From Scleromitrula shiraiana (lineage: Eukaryota; Ascomycota; Leotiomycetes; Helotiales; Sclerotiniaceae): a DNA stretch of 64,000 nucleotides. Made by a program: the position numbers and the translations under genes. The DNA is taken from the NCBI GenBank assembly GCA_028455995.1, contig JABELC010000006.1, positions 496,001-560,000 of the forward strand, read 5' to 3'. The notes beneath the pieces were generated by a model. The model was not told the DNA's origin, searched no databases, and saw nothing but the letters and a program-made list of their open reading frames with translations. Below, in pieces: positions 39,101-51,532 of this stretch. Each line of letters begins with the position of its first letter. The stretch's first letter is position 1.

Positions 39101-40414
39101 TCATTCTTTATTTTATTATAATCTTATATGTTAGTTTAAAATTATAAATTTTTTAATATAATTTTAATTAATTTATTTTTTATATATTTTTATATTACTT
39201 ATTATTGAATTTTAATATAACATTCTATTTAACTTTATAAAATAATTAAATAAAATTGTTTTATAAATCTTGATTTTTTAAATATTGAAAATTCTTTAAT
39301 ATATATAATTTAATTTTATATTTCAAATAAAAATTAAATTTTTTAAAATTATAAATATCATATTTCTTATATTATTTTTATAGTTCAATATTATTAATAA
39401 AGTTTTTTATTCTTATTATACATTTATTATTAAATTTTTAATAACAATTACATAATAAAAATTATACAAAAATATATATCTTTAAATTTATCTCAAATGT
39501 TAATTATATTTCAATTTTTAACAAATATAAAGTTACTAATTATATTTATTTATAATAATTATAATTTTGTTTTTATTTTATATAATTAAAAAAACCTAAT
39601 ATTTAAATTAATTATAGTTATATAATATTTTAAATTTTCTATATTTAAGATAAATATATTCATAAAAATTATATTTCTTTTTATATTTTTTATATGTTAA
39701 TCGATAATAGTTAATATTATATAATTTTGAAAAATTTTATTTTGATTTTTATTTTTAAATTTTAAATTAATAAAATTATTATATTTTAATTTTCGATAAA
39801 AAGTTTATTCTAAATAAATAATAAATATATTTTATCAAAAATAACATAATAACATAATAAAATAAATATAAATATAAATCCATAAATATTTTTATTATAT
39901 TGAAATTAAAAAAGTTTATATATATTTTCAATTATTCTATTTAAAAATTATAATAATTTCAAATATATGAAAATATATAATTATAATTATAAAATTAAGT
40001 CAACAAAAAATTAATTTAATCTATATATAGAAAAAATATATATATTAAAATTTTTAACTAAAAGTAGTTAATTTAAACGAAGATATATATTAAATATAAT
40101 AAGAGTATATTTATTATTTATATAATTAAAATTTTTAAATATTTTTTTAAATTTATTTTTTGAAAATATTTTTTTCAATCCAATTCTTAATAATATTTTT
40201 TAATATTTAAAAACTATTTTAATTATTTTTAAAAAATCGAATATTAACAAGATCTAAATCTCTTTTTTTATTTTAATATAAAAATTTATGAAATCACTAT
40301 TTTTACAAAACTAAATTAATTTAATATTAATTTTAAAAATTCGAAGATTTCCATTTTATTTTAATAATAATATATAAATTTTCGATTTAATTTATAATTA
40401 TTAATTAATATTGA
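36102..40414 (-). mobile_element. diverged family A-like remnant, minus sense
   Basis: About 36,200-38,400 aligns by eye with 14,900-17,000; for example, 37,040-37,280 matches 15,660-15,900. It begins with a 13-bp tandem repeat (TTTGTATTAGATA, ~3 units, 36,183-36,226). On the minus strand, 39,105..38,930 gives an uninterrupted run with LEDFIFTFIYNIY and YKYINYNIEIYEILKINKNK, which looks like a real protein relic (possibly gag) that I cannot name. LTR boundaries were not found. Confidence 0.5.
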
Positions 40415-40539
40415 ATATATTTAAAGAGAAATAGAATATATTATATATAAAAAATCTTTTTTATAATAATATAATAATTGTTTATAGATTCAAATTAGAT
40501 TATATAGACTAAAATATGATCTAATTTTTTAATATTATA
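40415..40539. repeat. left part of LTR-like repeat C, interrupted by a foldback element
   Basis: Matches 6,965-7,091 with transitions. It resumes at 41,526-41,620 after the inserted element. The right part still contains GTATGGCTTGTGCTCAATCA, showing less mutation than the copy at 7.1 kb. Confidence 0.65.
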
Positions 40540-41525
40540 CTCGGTTAAATTAAGATTGAAGCACGCGCAAAATAAGCGAACCGCTTTAAAATCGATGATT
40601 TTGTATAAAACACCTTTTATATCAATGTAAATAAATCGATTAATTACTTATAGAATTATTTAAAATTTCAAATTTGAATTATTTTTCTATTAGAATATTT
40701 ATTATTAATATTTAAAGATTAAATAATGATCTTAAAATTTATAATATTTACTCAAATATAAGATAAAAATCATATTAAAATACGATATTTTTAACTTGAT
40801 TTGAATTAAATAAATTATTATGTTAAAAAATAATAAAAATATATATAAAAATATAAGAAAAAGCTTTTATTTAATATAAATATTATATATTAAAATATAA
40901 TATAATAGTTTTAAAAAAGCAAAGTTTTAAAAGTATTTTTAATTTTTTAAAATCTTTAGAAAATTTAATAATTTATTCAAATCAAAATTATATTGAATAA
41001 TATTCTAATATAATAATTATAAAAATATAAATTATAATATACAAAAATTCAAAATAATTTTAATAATTTTTAAAAAACAGAATTATAATAATACTTAATA
41101 TTTTTTAATGCTTATAAATATTATACATATTTTTTTTAATTTTATTATATTATATTTTTTATATATTTTTAATATATATAATATTTCTATTAAATAAATT
41201 TTTTTTTTATATAATTAATAATATATCTTTATTATTTTTTAATATAGTAATTTGTTTGGTTTAAATCAAATTAAAATTATAATTTTTTAAATAATTTTTA
41301 CTTTATATTTTATTAAATATTATAAATTTTAAAATTATTATTCAATTTTTCTATATTAATAATAAATATTTCAATATAAAAGAAATTTCTATTTAAAATT
41401 TTAAATAATTTTATAAATAATTGATCAATTTATTTATATCGGCGCAAGAGGTAATTTATATAAAATCATCGATTTTGAGGGTTTTTTCGGTAATTTGCGC
41501 GTGCTTCAATTTTAATTTAACCGAG
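40540..41525 (+). mobile_element. foldback/MITE element copy 1 (986 bp, ends type 1/type 2, TA duplication)
   Basis: It begins CTCGGTTAAATTAAGATTGA and ends in the inverse complement ...TTAACCGAG, with TA on both sides (40,538-40,539 and 41,526-41,527). Inverted similarity extends about 400 bp inward from each end, leaving a centre of roughly 180 bp. There is no coding frame. The left end has the type 1 subterminal block (AAAATAAGCGAACCGCTTTA), the right end the type 2 block (AATTGCC/TACCGAAAA..CCCTCA, inverted). TA duplication points to a Tc1/mariner-type transposase acting in trans. The insertion is confirmed by the unoccupied relative at 7,090. Confidence 0.85.
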
Positions 41526-41620
41526 TATGATATTGATTAGTATATGATGTATGGCTTGTGCTCAATCAACCCGTACTAATAAATATAAATAAAATTACTT
41601 TTTGAAGAATTGATTTTTAA

Positions 41621-41768
41621 AATTTATTAACAATAATTAATTGAAAAAGTTTAATTAAATTAATATAACAAGATTTTACTGTAACCAGATTTTTCTTATT
41701 TTATTCAATTTAGAAACAAGGTTTATATGAATATTTGATAATAAAGATTCCTTTATATAACTTAAGGT
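41621..41768. other. flank of repeat C, nothing further recognised
   Basis: A short AT-rich stretch between repeat C and the microsatellite. No motif was identified. Confidence 0.4.
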
Positions 41769-42085
41769 TAATATTATTTTTATTATTTTTATTATTTTTA
41801 TTATTTTTATTATTTTTATTATTTTTATTATTTTTATTATTTTTATTATTTTTATTATTTTTATTATTTTTATTATTTTTATTATTTTTATTATTTTTAT
41901 TATTTTTATTATTTTTATTATTTTTATTATTTTTATTATTTTATTATTTTTATTATTTTTATTATTTTTATTATTTTTATTATTTTTATTATTTTTATTA
42001 TTTTTATTATTTTTATTATTTTTATTATTTTTATTATTTTTATTATTTTTATTATTTTTATTATTTTTATTATTTTTATTATTTT
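41769..42085. repeat. 9-bp microsatellite TTTTTATTA
   Basis: About 35 copies, nearly perfect, with one phase break (a lost T) at about 41,940. The open + strand frame across it simply reads LLF and then YYF, a consequence of the 9-bp period, and is not a gene. Confidence 0.95.
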
Positions 42086-43973
42086 CATGATATCTTGTGA
42101 AAGAATTAAGATTATTTTTAAAAAGAAATTGTTATTTTATACAGGGAAAGTTAAAAATATAATATAATTTAATGTTCATGAAATTGTGATAATCTAATTC
42201 ATTGGAAATAAAAATGAAAATATTAAGTATTTTCTTATTGTGTTTAATTGAATGATATGAGAATTAAAAAAAGTAATTTAATAATAAAACATATAGTTTT
42301 CTGTAACTTCTATATAAAAATGTAAAAATATAAAAATATAAAAATATAAGAATATAAAACAATAAAAGTATAAAAAATGAATTATAATTGATTAATTTTA
42401 ACTAATTTATAACATGATTCATAGTTCAAAAAGAAATAAGAGAATTAATGAAATTCAAAACAACATTTATAATAATTTTAAAATTTGAAATTATATAAAT
42501 TCTTTAATGTTTTTCAAATTATTTATCAATATGGAATTAACTTTGTTTGTATCTAAGATTAAATTAAAATTTAATATAAAAGATAGTCATTTAAATATCA
42601 AAATTTTTCAATATTATTTAATGAATCTAATTATGATGTAAAATAAACATATACATTTTTGATAATGAAATAAAATTATTAAAATTAAAAGTTTTGTTAA
42701 ATCTCTTGAAATAAAGTGTATAAATAAAATTTATATGTAAAATCTATAAAGATGATAGAGTAAATTAAAATGAAGATTTGGAGATTGAATTATTAATATA
42801 TTAAACTTTAACTTATGTTAATATATTGAAAAATGAAGTAATTAATAAATTAACAAAATCAAGAATCAAGTAATATTTAAATATAAATATTATTAAATTC
42901 AATATAAGTAAAATTAGACTTATAATATAAATATATTAAAATTCATCTATTTGAATTTAAATATATTCTTAATAATCAATATATATAGAAACAAAGAGCA
43001 ATTTTAAAATATTTATTATTAAAATATTAATATTTAAAAAATTTCAAAATCATAGATGAATTCAATAAATTAGATCAATTCGATAAATTAAATAAGTTTA
43101 ACAAATACAAAAAGTAATTTTAAAAATTAAATATAAATTCTTTTTTAAACATGAAAATTAAAGGAAAATATATTATTGAGTATACTTAAAAAATAGATAT
43201 AATTATAAAATTATAAAAGATAAAAAATAAATTGATATTAAAAATAAAGCAAAAAAATACAATAACATGAAATAAATTTTATTAATAAAAAGGATTATCT
43301 TGGGAAAATTGTTTTAGAAAAAGAAAATAATTCTTTTTATAAAAGTTAATTTTAACTTTCTTTTTGAAATATGTTATATTTGAAAAAAAATCAAAAACTA
43401 AAATGATAAGAATTTAATATAATTAATACTTAAAATACGATTTTAAATATTTAAATCTAATTATAATTAATTTTTTTATAATTAATACATTCGAAATCAA
43501 ATATTAAAATTAAAAGAAATAATTTATGATAAATAATTAATTAAAAGATAAAGAGTGATAAATATACTATTTTAATTACATTTACAATATAGATATATTA
43601 AATGATATCTATTAAAATTAAAAATTATTTGAAATTATTTTCTTTTTGTTTATTTTGAAATTTGATCTTGATTGTTAATTATATAAAATAATTAAAGTTT
43701 AATATTTTGATAATTATAAATTTAAACTTTTATATTTATTATATTTATAATATTTATTATGTTTTTAAATGGAATTCAAAATATATTTTGAAAACAAATA
43801 AAAAAACAATTTTGTACTCTTATTCTTTTATTTTTTATTTTTAAAAAAAGGAATTTTATTTTTTAATGAAATATTTTATTATAAATTGATATTTTATGTT
43901 TTTTTTTGCATTTTTATTTTTATTTTTATTAATTAAGATCATATATTTTATTATTGATTATTATAAAATCCAT
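42086..43973. other. AT-rich region with a decayed + strand reading frame, origin unknown
   Basis: Less extreme composition than the retroelement stack. In the + frame through 42,661-42,870, coding-like stretches (e.g. KDDRVN, NEDLEIELLIY, TLTYVNILKNEVINKLTKSRIK) are separated only by TAA codons, as CAA-to-TAA change would give. I do not recognise the protein. A short TATAAAAA-type tandem run lies at 42,315-42,350. Confidence 0.4.
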
Positions 43974-43975
43974 TA

Positions 43976-44950
43976 CTCGGTTAAATTAAAATTGAAGCAC
44001 GCGCCAATTGCCGAAAACCCTCAAAATCGACGATTTTATATAAAATACCTCTTGCGCCGATGTAAATAAATCGATCATTTATTTATAGAATTATTTAAGA
44101 TATTAAATATGGATTATTTTTATATTAAAATATTTACTATTAAAATTTAAAAATTAAATAATGATTTTAAAATTTATAATCTTTAATTAAATATAAAGTA
44201 AAAATTATATAAAAATACTATAATTTTAATTTAATTTAAATCAAGCAAATTACTATATTAGAAAATAATAAAGATAAATATAAATATATAATAAAAAAAC
44301 TTTTATTTAATATAAATATTATATATTAAAGTTTAATATAATATTCTTGAAGAATCGAAATTATAAAGGTATTTTTAACTTTTTAAAATTTTTAAAAATC
44401 TTAATAATCTATTCAAATCAAAATTATATTAAATAATATTTTAATATAATAATTATAAAGATATAAATTATCTTATATAAAAGTTTGAAGTGATTTTAAT
44501 AATTTTTAAAAATCGAAGTTATGATGGTGTTTAATGCTTATAAACACTATATATACTCTTTTTAATTTTATTATATTATATTTTTTATATATTTTTAATG
44601 TAGATAATATTTATATCAAATAAAAGTCTATTTTTTATATCTTTATATATATCTTTATTATTTCCAATATAATAATTTATTTGATTTAAATTAACTTGAA
44701 ATTATAGTATTTTTATATGATTTTTACTTTATATTTAATTAAATATTACAAATTTTAAAATCATTATTTAATCTTTAAATTTTAATAATAAATATTTTAA
44801 TATAAAAATAATTTATATTCAATATTTTAAATAATTCTATAAATAATTGATTGATTTATTTACATCGATGTAAAAGGTGTTTTGTACAAAATCGTTGATT
44901 TTAAGGCGATTCGCTTATTTTGCGCGTGCTTCAATTTTAATTTAATTGAG
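43976..44950 (-). mobile_element. foldback/MITE element copy 2 (975 bp, ends type 2/type 1, TA duplication)
   Basis: It starts CTCGGTTAAATTAAAATTGA with the type 2 block (CAATTGCCGAAAACCCTC) and ends with the inverse type 1 block and TTAATTGAG, flanked by TA (43,974-43,975 and 44,951-44,952). The order of ends is the reverse of copy 1. The subterminal palindrome AAAATCGACGATTTT is intact. Confidence 0.85.
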
Positions 44951-44952
44951 TA

Positions 44953-46619
44953 TATATAAATTTAGATATTTATATAATAAATTCTATACTTTTATTGATT
45001 CTTTCATTATTTGAAATATTTTAATTTATTCTATTATTTTTATAATACTGATTTATTGATTTTATTCAAAATTGTGTAACAAAGTTTTTAATTTCAAAAA
45101 TTTAAATTAATTGTTTGATTCATTATATTAATTATATATATGACTTTCTTTGATTTATTATTATATATAATTTTTAAAAGATTTCTATTTTATAATTTAG
45201 CATTTTTTAATTTTAAATTATAATTATATAAAATAATGATAATCTAATTAAACTCTTTTTCATTTTATTTAAATAAATCCATTCAATAAAAAAATTAACA
45301 ATCAATAAATTAATTAAATAAGTCTTTGTTTTGTTGTGAATATTCTATTAATGAAGATATAATATAATATAATATATTTTCATTTTAAATGAAAAATTAA
45401 TAAATGAATTTAGAAATATATCAATCAAAATAAGATTCATTTAAAATAATTAAAATATATTATAATTTAAATCAATTTTTGAACTTATTTTATTTAATTA
45501 AATGAAATATTTTTAGAATTAATTATAATTCAATCAATAAAATATTAATAAAAAAGTTTCAATATTTAAATATTGTTTTTTTAATGTCAAAATTTTATTT
45601 TATTTTTAGAAGAAAATTTATTTAAAATTTTTAATTAGTATTAAAATTATTTAAAAAGATTCAAAACCTTTTTACTGATTTTGAATTTTTGAATTATTAT
45701 AACAATTTGATTAATTTATATTAATTTTTTAATTGAATTACTAAAACATAATTTATTATATTAGTAATTATTATATTCATGTTTTTTTTAAATATTAGAT
45801 AGATTCTTTAATTATAGTATTTTTTAATCAAAAAATATAATAATCAATTTAATTCTTTCAATTTAAATGAATTTAAAACCCATCAAATAATTCCTTATAC
45901 TAATATACAAAGATCTTTTTTCATCTGCTCAATAAAGGAATTACTAAAAAAAAACGTATTGTTATCATTGTTATTGTTGCTGGAATTCATTATGCTTATT
46001 GATATATTTCAACTTATATATAAGTTAATAATTTATAATAACAAACATAATAAAATCGAATAACGACCAAATCTTTTTTAGTTTATCAAAGCTAGTTAAG
46101 ATCATTATAAAATAAAAAGATATAGTCTTTATAAATTAATTAGAATTCTTTTTTTTTAAATTGATTATTATATATTATAAATTATTTTAATAAAATTTAT
46201 ATTATAAAATTTTATTAATTTTTTATAATAACTAATAATAAACTAATTTTAAATTAAACAAATTAATTTTTATAAAAAACTTTGTTTAAATCAAATTGAA
46301 CTCTTTTTAAATTGATTTTTTTTATCTAATAAACTTTTGATTGTAAATCTTATATTAAAAATATACAATTTTATTATAAAAATAATTAGTTTAGTAAAAA
46401 ATAAAAACAAATAAATAAACTTTTTAGATTTTATTAAGATTTTTAAAAAATATATAAAAAAAAGAAAAATAATAAATTTAAAAAAAAACATTATAATATA
46501 GATAAATAAATAATAATCAATTATAAATTTATAAATTATCAATCTATAAGATGTTTTTAAAATTATCAAAATTAAAATTCAAGATTTTTAAAAATCTAAA
46601 AATTCTATTAAATTAATCA
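44953..46619. other. AT-rich region, nothing firmly recognised
   Basis: No repeat relation was identified. A slightly GC-richer patch at 45,950-46,010 reads KRIVIIVIVAGIHYAY on the + strand, an isolated relic. The 92-codon minus frame at 46,291-46,569 consists of I, F, K and L runs and has no motif. Confidence 0.4.
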
Positions 46620-49600
46620 AGGCTAACAAATTTAATACTTTTTCTTTCTTGACTTTTTCTTTGACTTTCTTTTTATTTTTTAAACTAATTAATATATTTT
46701 AAATAAATATTATTAAAAATGATATTAATATATAATAAATTATAATTATATTTAAAAATAAAAAAACTTCTTTAAAAACATTAAAAAGCAATTCTAATTA
46801 ATTAATCTTGATTCAATCTAAAATAAGTTTTATTTTCTCTATTTTCTCTTTAAAACTCCAAAATGTATTCAATACCATATTTTTAAATAAAGACATTAAA
46901 AATCTAATAATTATTTTTATTATAAAATCACTAAATAAAAATCTTATTATAATTATAATAAAAGATTATATATTAAATTTTTTTATAAAAAAATAAATGA
47001 TTTAAAATAAGATTATATCATTTTAATCTATTTAAAAAAACGAATTATAATTTAAAATAATTTTTTATAAAATTTTTATTATTAATTTTAATAATTTAAA
47101 AAATATAAAGTTAATTAAAAAAAAGATTTAGATTTTTAATAAAAACTTTATTATAATTAAAAAACTTTATTAATTAATATTCTTTAAAAAAAAAAAAAAT
47201 CAAAAAACAAAATTAATTATTATAGTCTTTATTATAAAATAAAAAATTAGTTATATAATATACTATTAACTTTATATTATTAGAATTTTAATCAAAATCA
47301 AAAAATTATATTTTTATATATCTATTTTACTTCAAAGTATATAAATTATAAAGAAGTTTATATAGTAAATAATAATAATTATAAAATCTAAAATGCGATT
47401 AAAATTTATAAGATTATATTTTAATATATAATAAAATTTATTTAAAAATTATTCAAATAAATTTTTATAAAAAAAAAACGAATATAAAAAATATACTTTA
47501 AATAATTATTAAATTAAATATAAATTTAATATTTATATAAAAATTTAAAATTATTTAGGATTCAAATTTTTATTTTATAATATATATCAATTTTATTTAA
47601 ATTTTTTTATTATTATTAAATCTATTATATATTATAATTTATATTGCTAAAAATATTCAAATCTTAATAGAAATTTCCCCAAATTCCTTTTATAATCTTG
47701 ATTTAATAATATTGAATATTATTTTAAATTAAAATAATAAAATATTGATTTATAATATATATAATAAAAAAAATTAAAAAAAATAAAGTCAATTTATATT
47801 TAATTAAATTTTTTATTATTTATTAATTAATCTTAAAATAATTATTTTAAAAGATTTTAATACCCATTATTTTTAATAAAACTTTTTATTTTTTAAATTT
47901 AATAATACAAATTAATTTATTAAATAAATTAAATTTAACAATTTAAAATTATATAACAATTTAAAATAAAAAACCTTTTTTAAATTTTGAATAAAAAAAA
48001 AAACAATCCTCGATTTTATTTTTATTAAAAAAATTAATATCGAAAATTAATAAATTTTTTTAAAAACAAATTTAAATCACTATAATATTTTATTTTTTAT
48101 TTAAAATCCGATTTCTATTAATATTCTTTTTATTCTAAAATAATTTAATATTAAAAAAATAAATTAATAAATTTTTTAATTTAAAATTATTAAATTTAAC
48201 TAAATTTTTATTATTTATTTCAAAAAATTCTTAAAATTTTTAATTTTCTTTATTAATATCAAATACTCAAAACAAATTATTAACTTTCTTAATTAAACAA
48301 TAATAAAACTTATTAATTTTATCATAATTATAATTAAAACTAATATTTCCATTAATAAACTAATACATCTATCTAAACCTTAATAAAATAATAAATTAAA
48401 AAACTTAAAAAAAAAATATTTCAAAAATAAAAAAAAAGTTATAAAAACATTATTAAATAAAACAAATTTTTTTAATTCAAAACTAAATACTTTTTATTAA
48501 TTAAAAAAGCTAAATATAATTATTGAAACTTTTTTTTTAAAAATAAAGACCCCAAAATTATTTTTAAAATAATAATATATACTAATAAATAAAAAATAAA
48601 AAAAACATTTATTATTTATTAATCAAATATACAAATTCTAATTATTGATTTTAAAAAAAAATACAAATTTTTTTATAATATTTTATTTTTTTTTTTTTTA
48701 AAATTTTTATTTTTGAATAAATAAATTATAGATTAAATTAATAAAATTAATTAAATTTAATATTATTAAAATTTTAAAATGTTTATTTAACTAAAATCAA
48801 AAATAAATCTTTAAATCTTGATTTTATTATTTATACTATTATTTAAAAAATATATAAATATATTTTTAAATGATTTTTCAAAATTTATTTGATTTTATTT
48901 AAATTAAAATATTATTTAAAATATTAAGAACAAATTATAAAAGCAATTTTAAAAAAATCTAAAAAACTAAATTATTTCATTTTTAAAATTTATAGAATGA
49001 TTTCTTTATTAAATTATTTAAAAAAAGTTAATAAACAAATATTAGCTAAAAAACTAAATTATTTTATAAAAACTATTAATTTACTTTATTTTATATAAAT
49101 TAATGGCCAATTTAAAAAATTAATTATTAATATAACAATATTTTTTATAAATAAAATCTAATTAAATAAAAAATTTAAATTAAAAATATCCATAATCTTT
49201 TTTAATATAAAAAAAATATTTAATTATATAATCAAAAACTAATTATTAAATATTTTAATAAAATTAAATCTTTTAATAAATTTAATAATATAAATAAAAT
49301 CATTTTTAAAAAACTAAAAATTAAGATTTACATTTAATAAATAATCAAAAAAATTCAGCTAAATTAATATTAAAATATTATAAAATAATCTAATTTTATT
49401 TATTTTATTTTTGATTTATATAAAAAACCTTTATTAATATCTTAATACAAAAATTTTATTATATATTAATAATATAATTTTTATAGTCTTTTCCCTATTT
49501 TTTAAAAAAAATAAAACTATTCTAAAAAAAGAAATCATTATACTATATTAAAAAAAAATTATCAATACAATATAATTTAATATTATTAAAATCAAGTTAA

Positions 49601-51495
49601 TCTATTTTATTAAAAACAAAAAAACCAAATTAATTATCATATTTTTTAATCAAAAAATAATGCAATTAAAAAATTTAATCTATTAATTAAATATATAATT
49701 TAATATTAATCTAATCTTTAAAAAGCATATAAATATATATATTAAATAAACAAAATTAGCATTCTATTATATAACTAAATTTATAAATATTAAAAAAAAG
49801 CTAAATATAATAACTATTCATTAAATCTATATAACTTATATCATTAATATAACAAACTATAACTTAATAATTTAATAAAAAAACTAACCAAAACTAATTA
49901 AACTTTTATAACAATTATAAAATTTAGAGCTATAAAAAATCTTTGGAGTTTTTTAAATAACTTTTATATTAATTATAAAAATTAAAGCAAATTTATCTTT
50001 CTCTAAAATTAAACTAAACTTTAATATCAAAAAATACAATATTCAAACATTGAAATTTTTCTATTGATATACTATTAACTAAACTATAATAAATAATAAA
50101 AAAATCTTATCTAATAAAATAAAATTATCAAAAAATCCATTTTAATTATAATATATCATAACAATTTTTAATAAACTCTATTTTTATCAATATTTTTTTA
50201 AATCGATCTATTAATTTCATTTTGCTTTTTAAAATAAAAATATATTATATTTTATTTTAATTAATAAAACATCAAAAAAAAAAACAAAAAACTATTTAAA
50301 TAAATTATTAATTATTAATCTTTTTATAAAATTTTTTTATTTAAATATATTTATATTTATAAATAAAACTAAAAAAAGCTTAATTAATATTAATATCATT
50401 TTATACAATTATAATTTAAAATTAAAAAATATTAAATAATATAATCTAGATTTTTTAAAAATTATATATAATAATAAATTAAAAAAAATCATTTATATAA
50501 TCAAAATAACAAATCAAATTATCAAACTAAAAATCCATTTTTAAATATATTTAGATAATCAAATTAAATTATTTAAATTAAAAATTTTATCAAACAATCT
50601 TAAATAAAGTCAATAAATCAAAACTATAGAAATAATAAAATAAATCAAAACATATAAAATTAAAATCTTGTTTTATTAAATTCTAAATTATATTGATATT
50701 ATAAATAATAAAAAAATTAATAAGCTTATTAAATTTATTATAAAATAATATTTAGATTTAAATATAATTAATTTTATTATAATTAATATAAAAACTAATC
50801 AATTTAATCAATATAAATAAAAACAAATATTAAAAACAAAAAAAACAATTTATAATAAAATATTTAATTAAAAAATTAAAAATAAAATTTTATTATTTAA
50901 AAACACAAAATAAAAAATTAATAATGCATTATTTTAATTAAAATTATAATATAAATACATTAAATTATATTTATTTAAATTAAAACATATTTTAAATAAT
51001 TATTATATATATAAAAAAAAAGAAATTTCAAAATATTTATTTTTAAAATACTAAAAATATTTAAAAATTTAAAAAAAACTAAATAATCTTAAAAAATATA
51101 AAAATTAAATTAAAAAAACAAATATAAAACTCTTTCTAAATACAAAAATTAAAATAAAATATATTATAAAATATATCTAAAAAATAAAAATAATTATTAA
51201 ATTATAGCATTTAAAAAAAAAAAAAAAAAATTGATATAAAAAATAAATTAAAAAAAAAAAAAAAGAATAAATAACATTAATAAAAAAAAGAAAGATTATT
51301 TTAAAAAAAAAAATATAAAGAATTAAAATAAAAAAATAAAGTTAAAAAAGTTGTTTTTCTTTTTTTTTTTATTTTAAAACTAGACCCTCAATCCTCCCCT
51401 AAAACACATTAATTATAAAAATATAAATCTTCAATCATCAAAATATTAAACCTTGATAGTCTTATATAGTCAATGACTGAAACAGGACTTTAAAC

Positions 51496-51530
<35 letters not shown>
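46620..51530 (+). mobile_element. non-LTR (LINE) retrotransposon, RIP-degraded, with 34-base poly(A) tail
   Basis: Two conserved pieces identify it on the + strand. At 47,840-47,875, IIILKDFNTHYF matches the AP-endonuclease motif (GDFNxHHPxW). At 48,983-49,085, RMISLLNYLKKVNKQILAKK followed by LNYF matches the LINE reverse transcriptase motif yRPISLLnxLgKvxEkilaxRL. Both are followed by stops where Trp, Arg or Gln codons would be expected. The element ends in a pure A tract at 51,497-51,530, as expected of target-primed reverse transcription. The 3' UTR just before the tail (51,375-51,496) keeps many C residues, including CpA steps. The start is uncertain; 46,620 is a guess. A second degraded copy of the RT region lies at about 60,700-62,060. 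The clade (Tad1-like is common in such fungi) is not proven. Confidence 0.8.

Positions 51531-51532
<2 letters not shown>

Noticed and set aside
41735..42100. 121-codon frame of LLF/YYF repeats
   Set aside because: Pure consequence of the 9-bp microsatellite.
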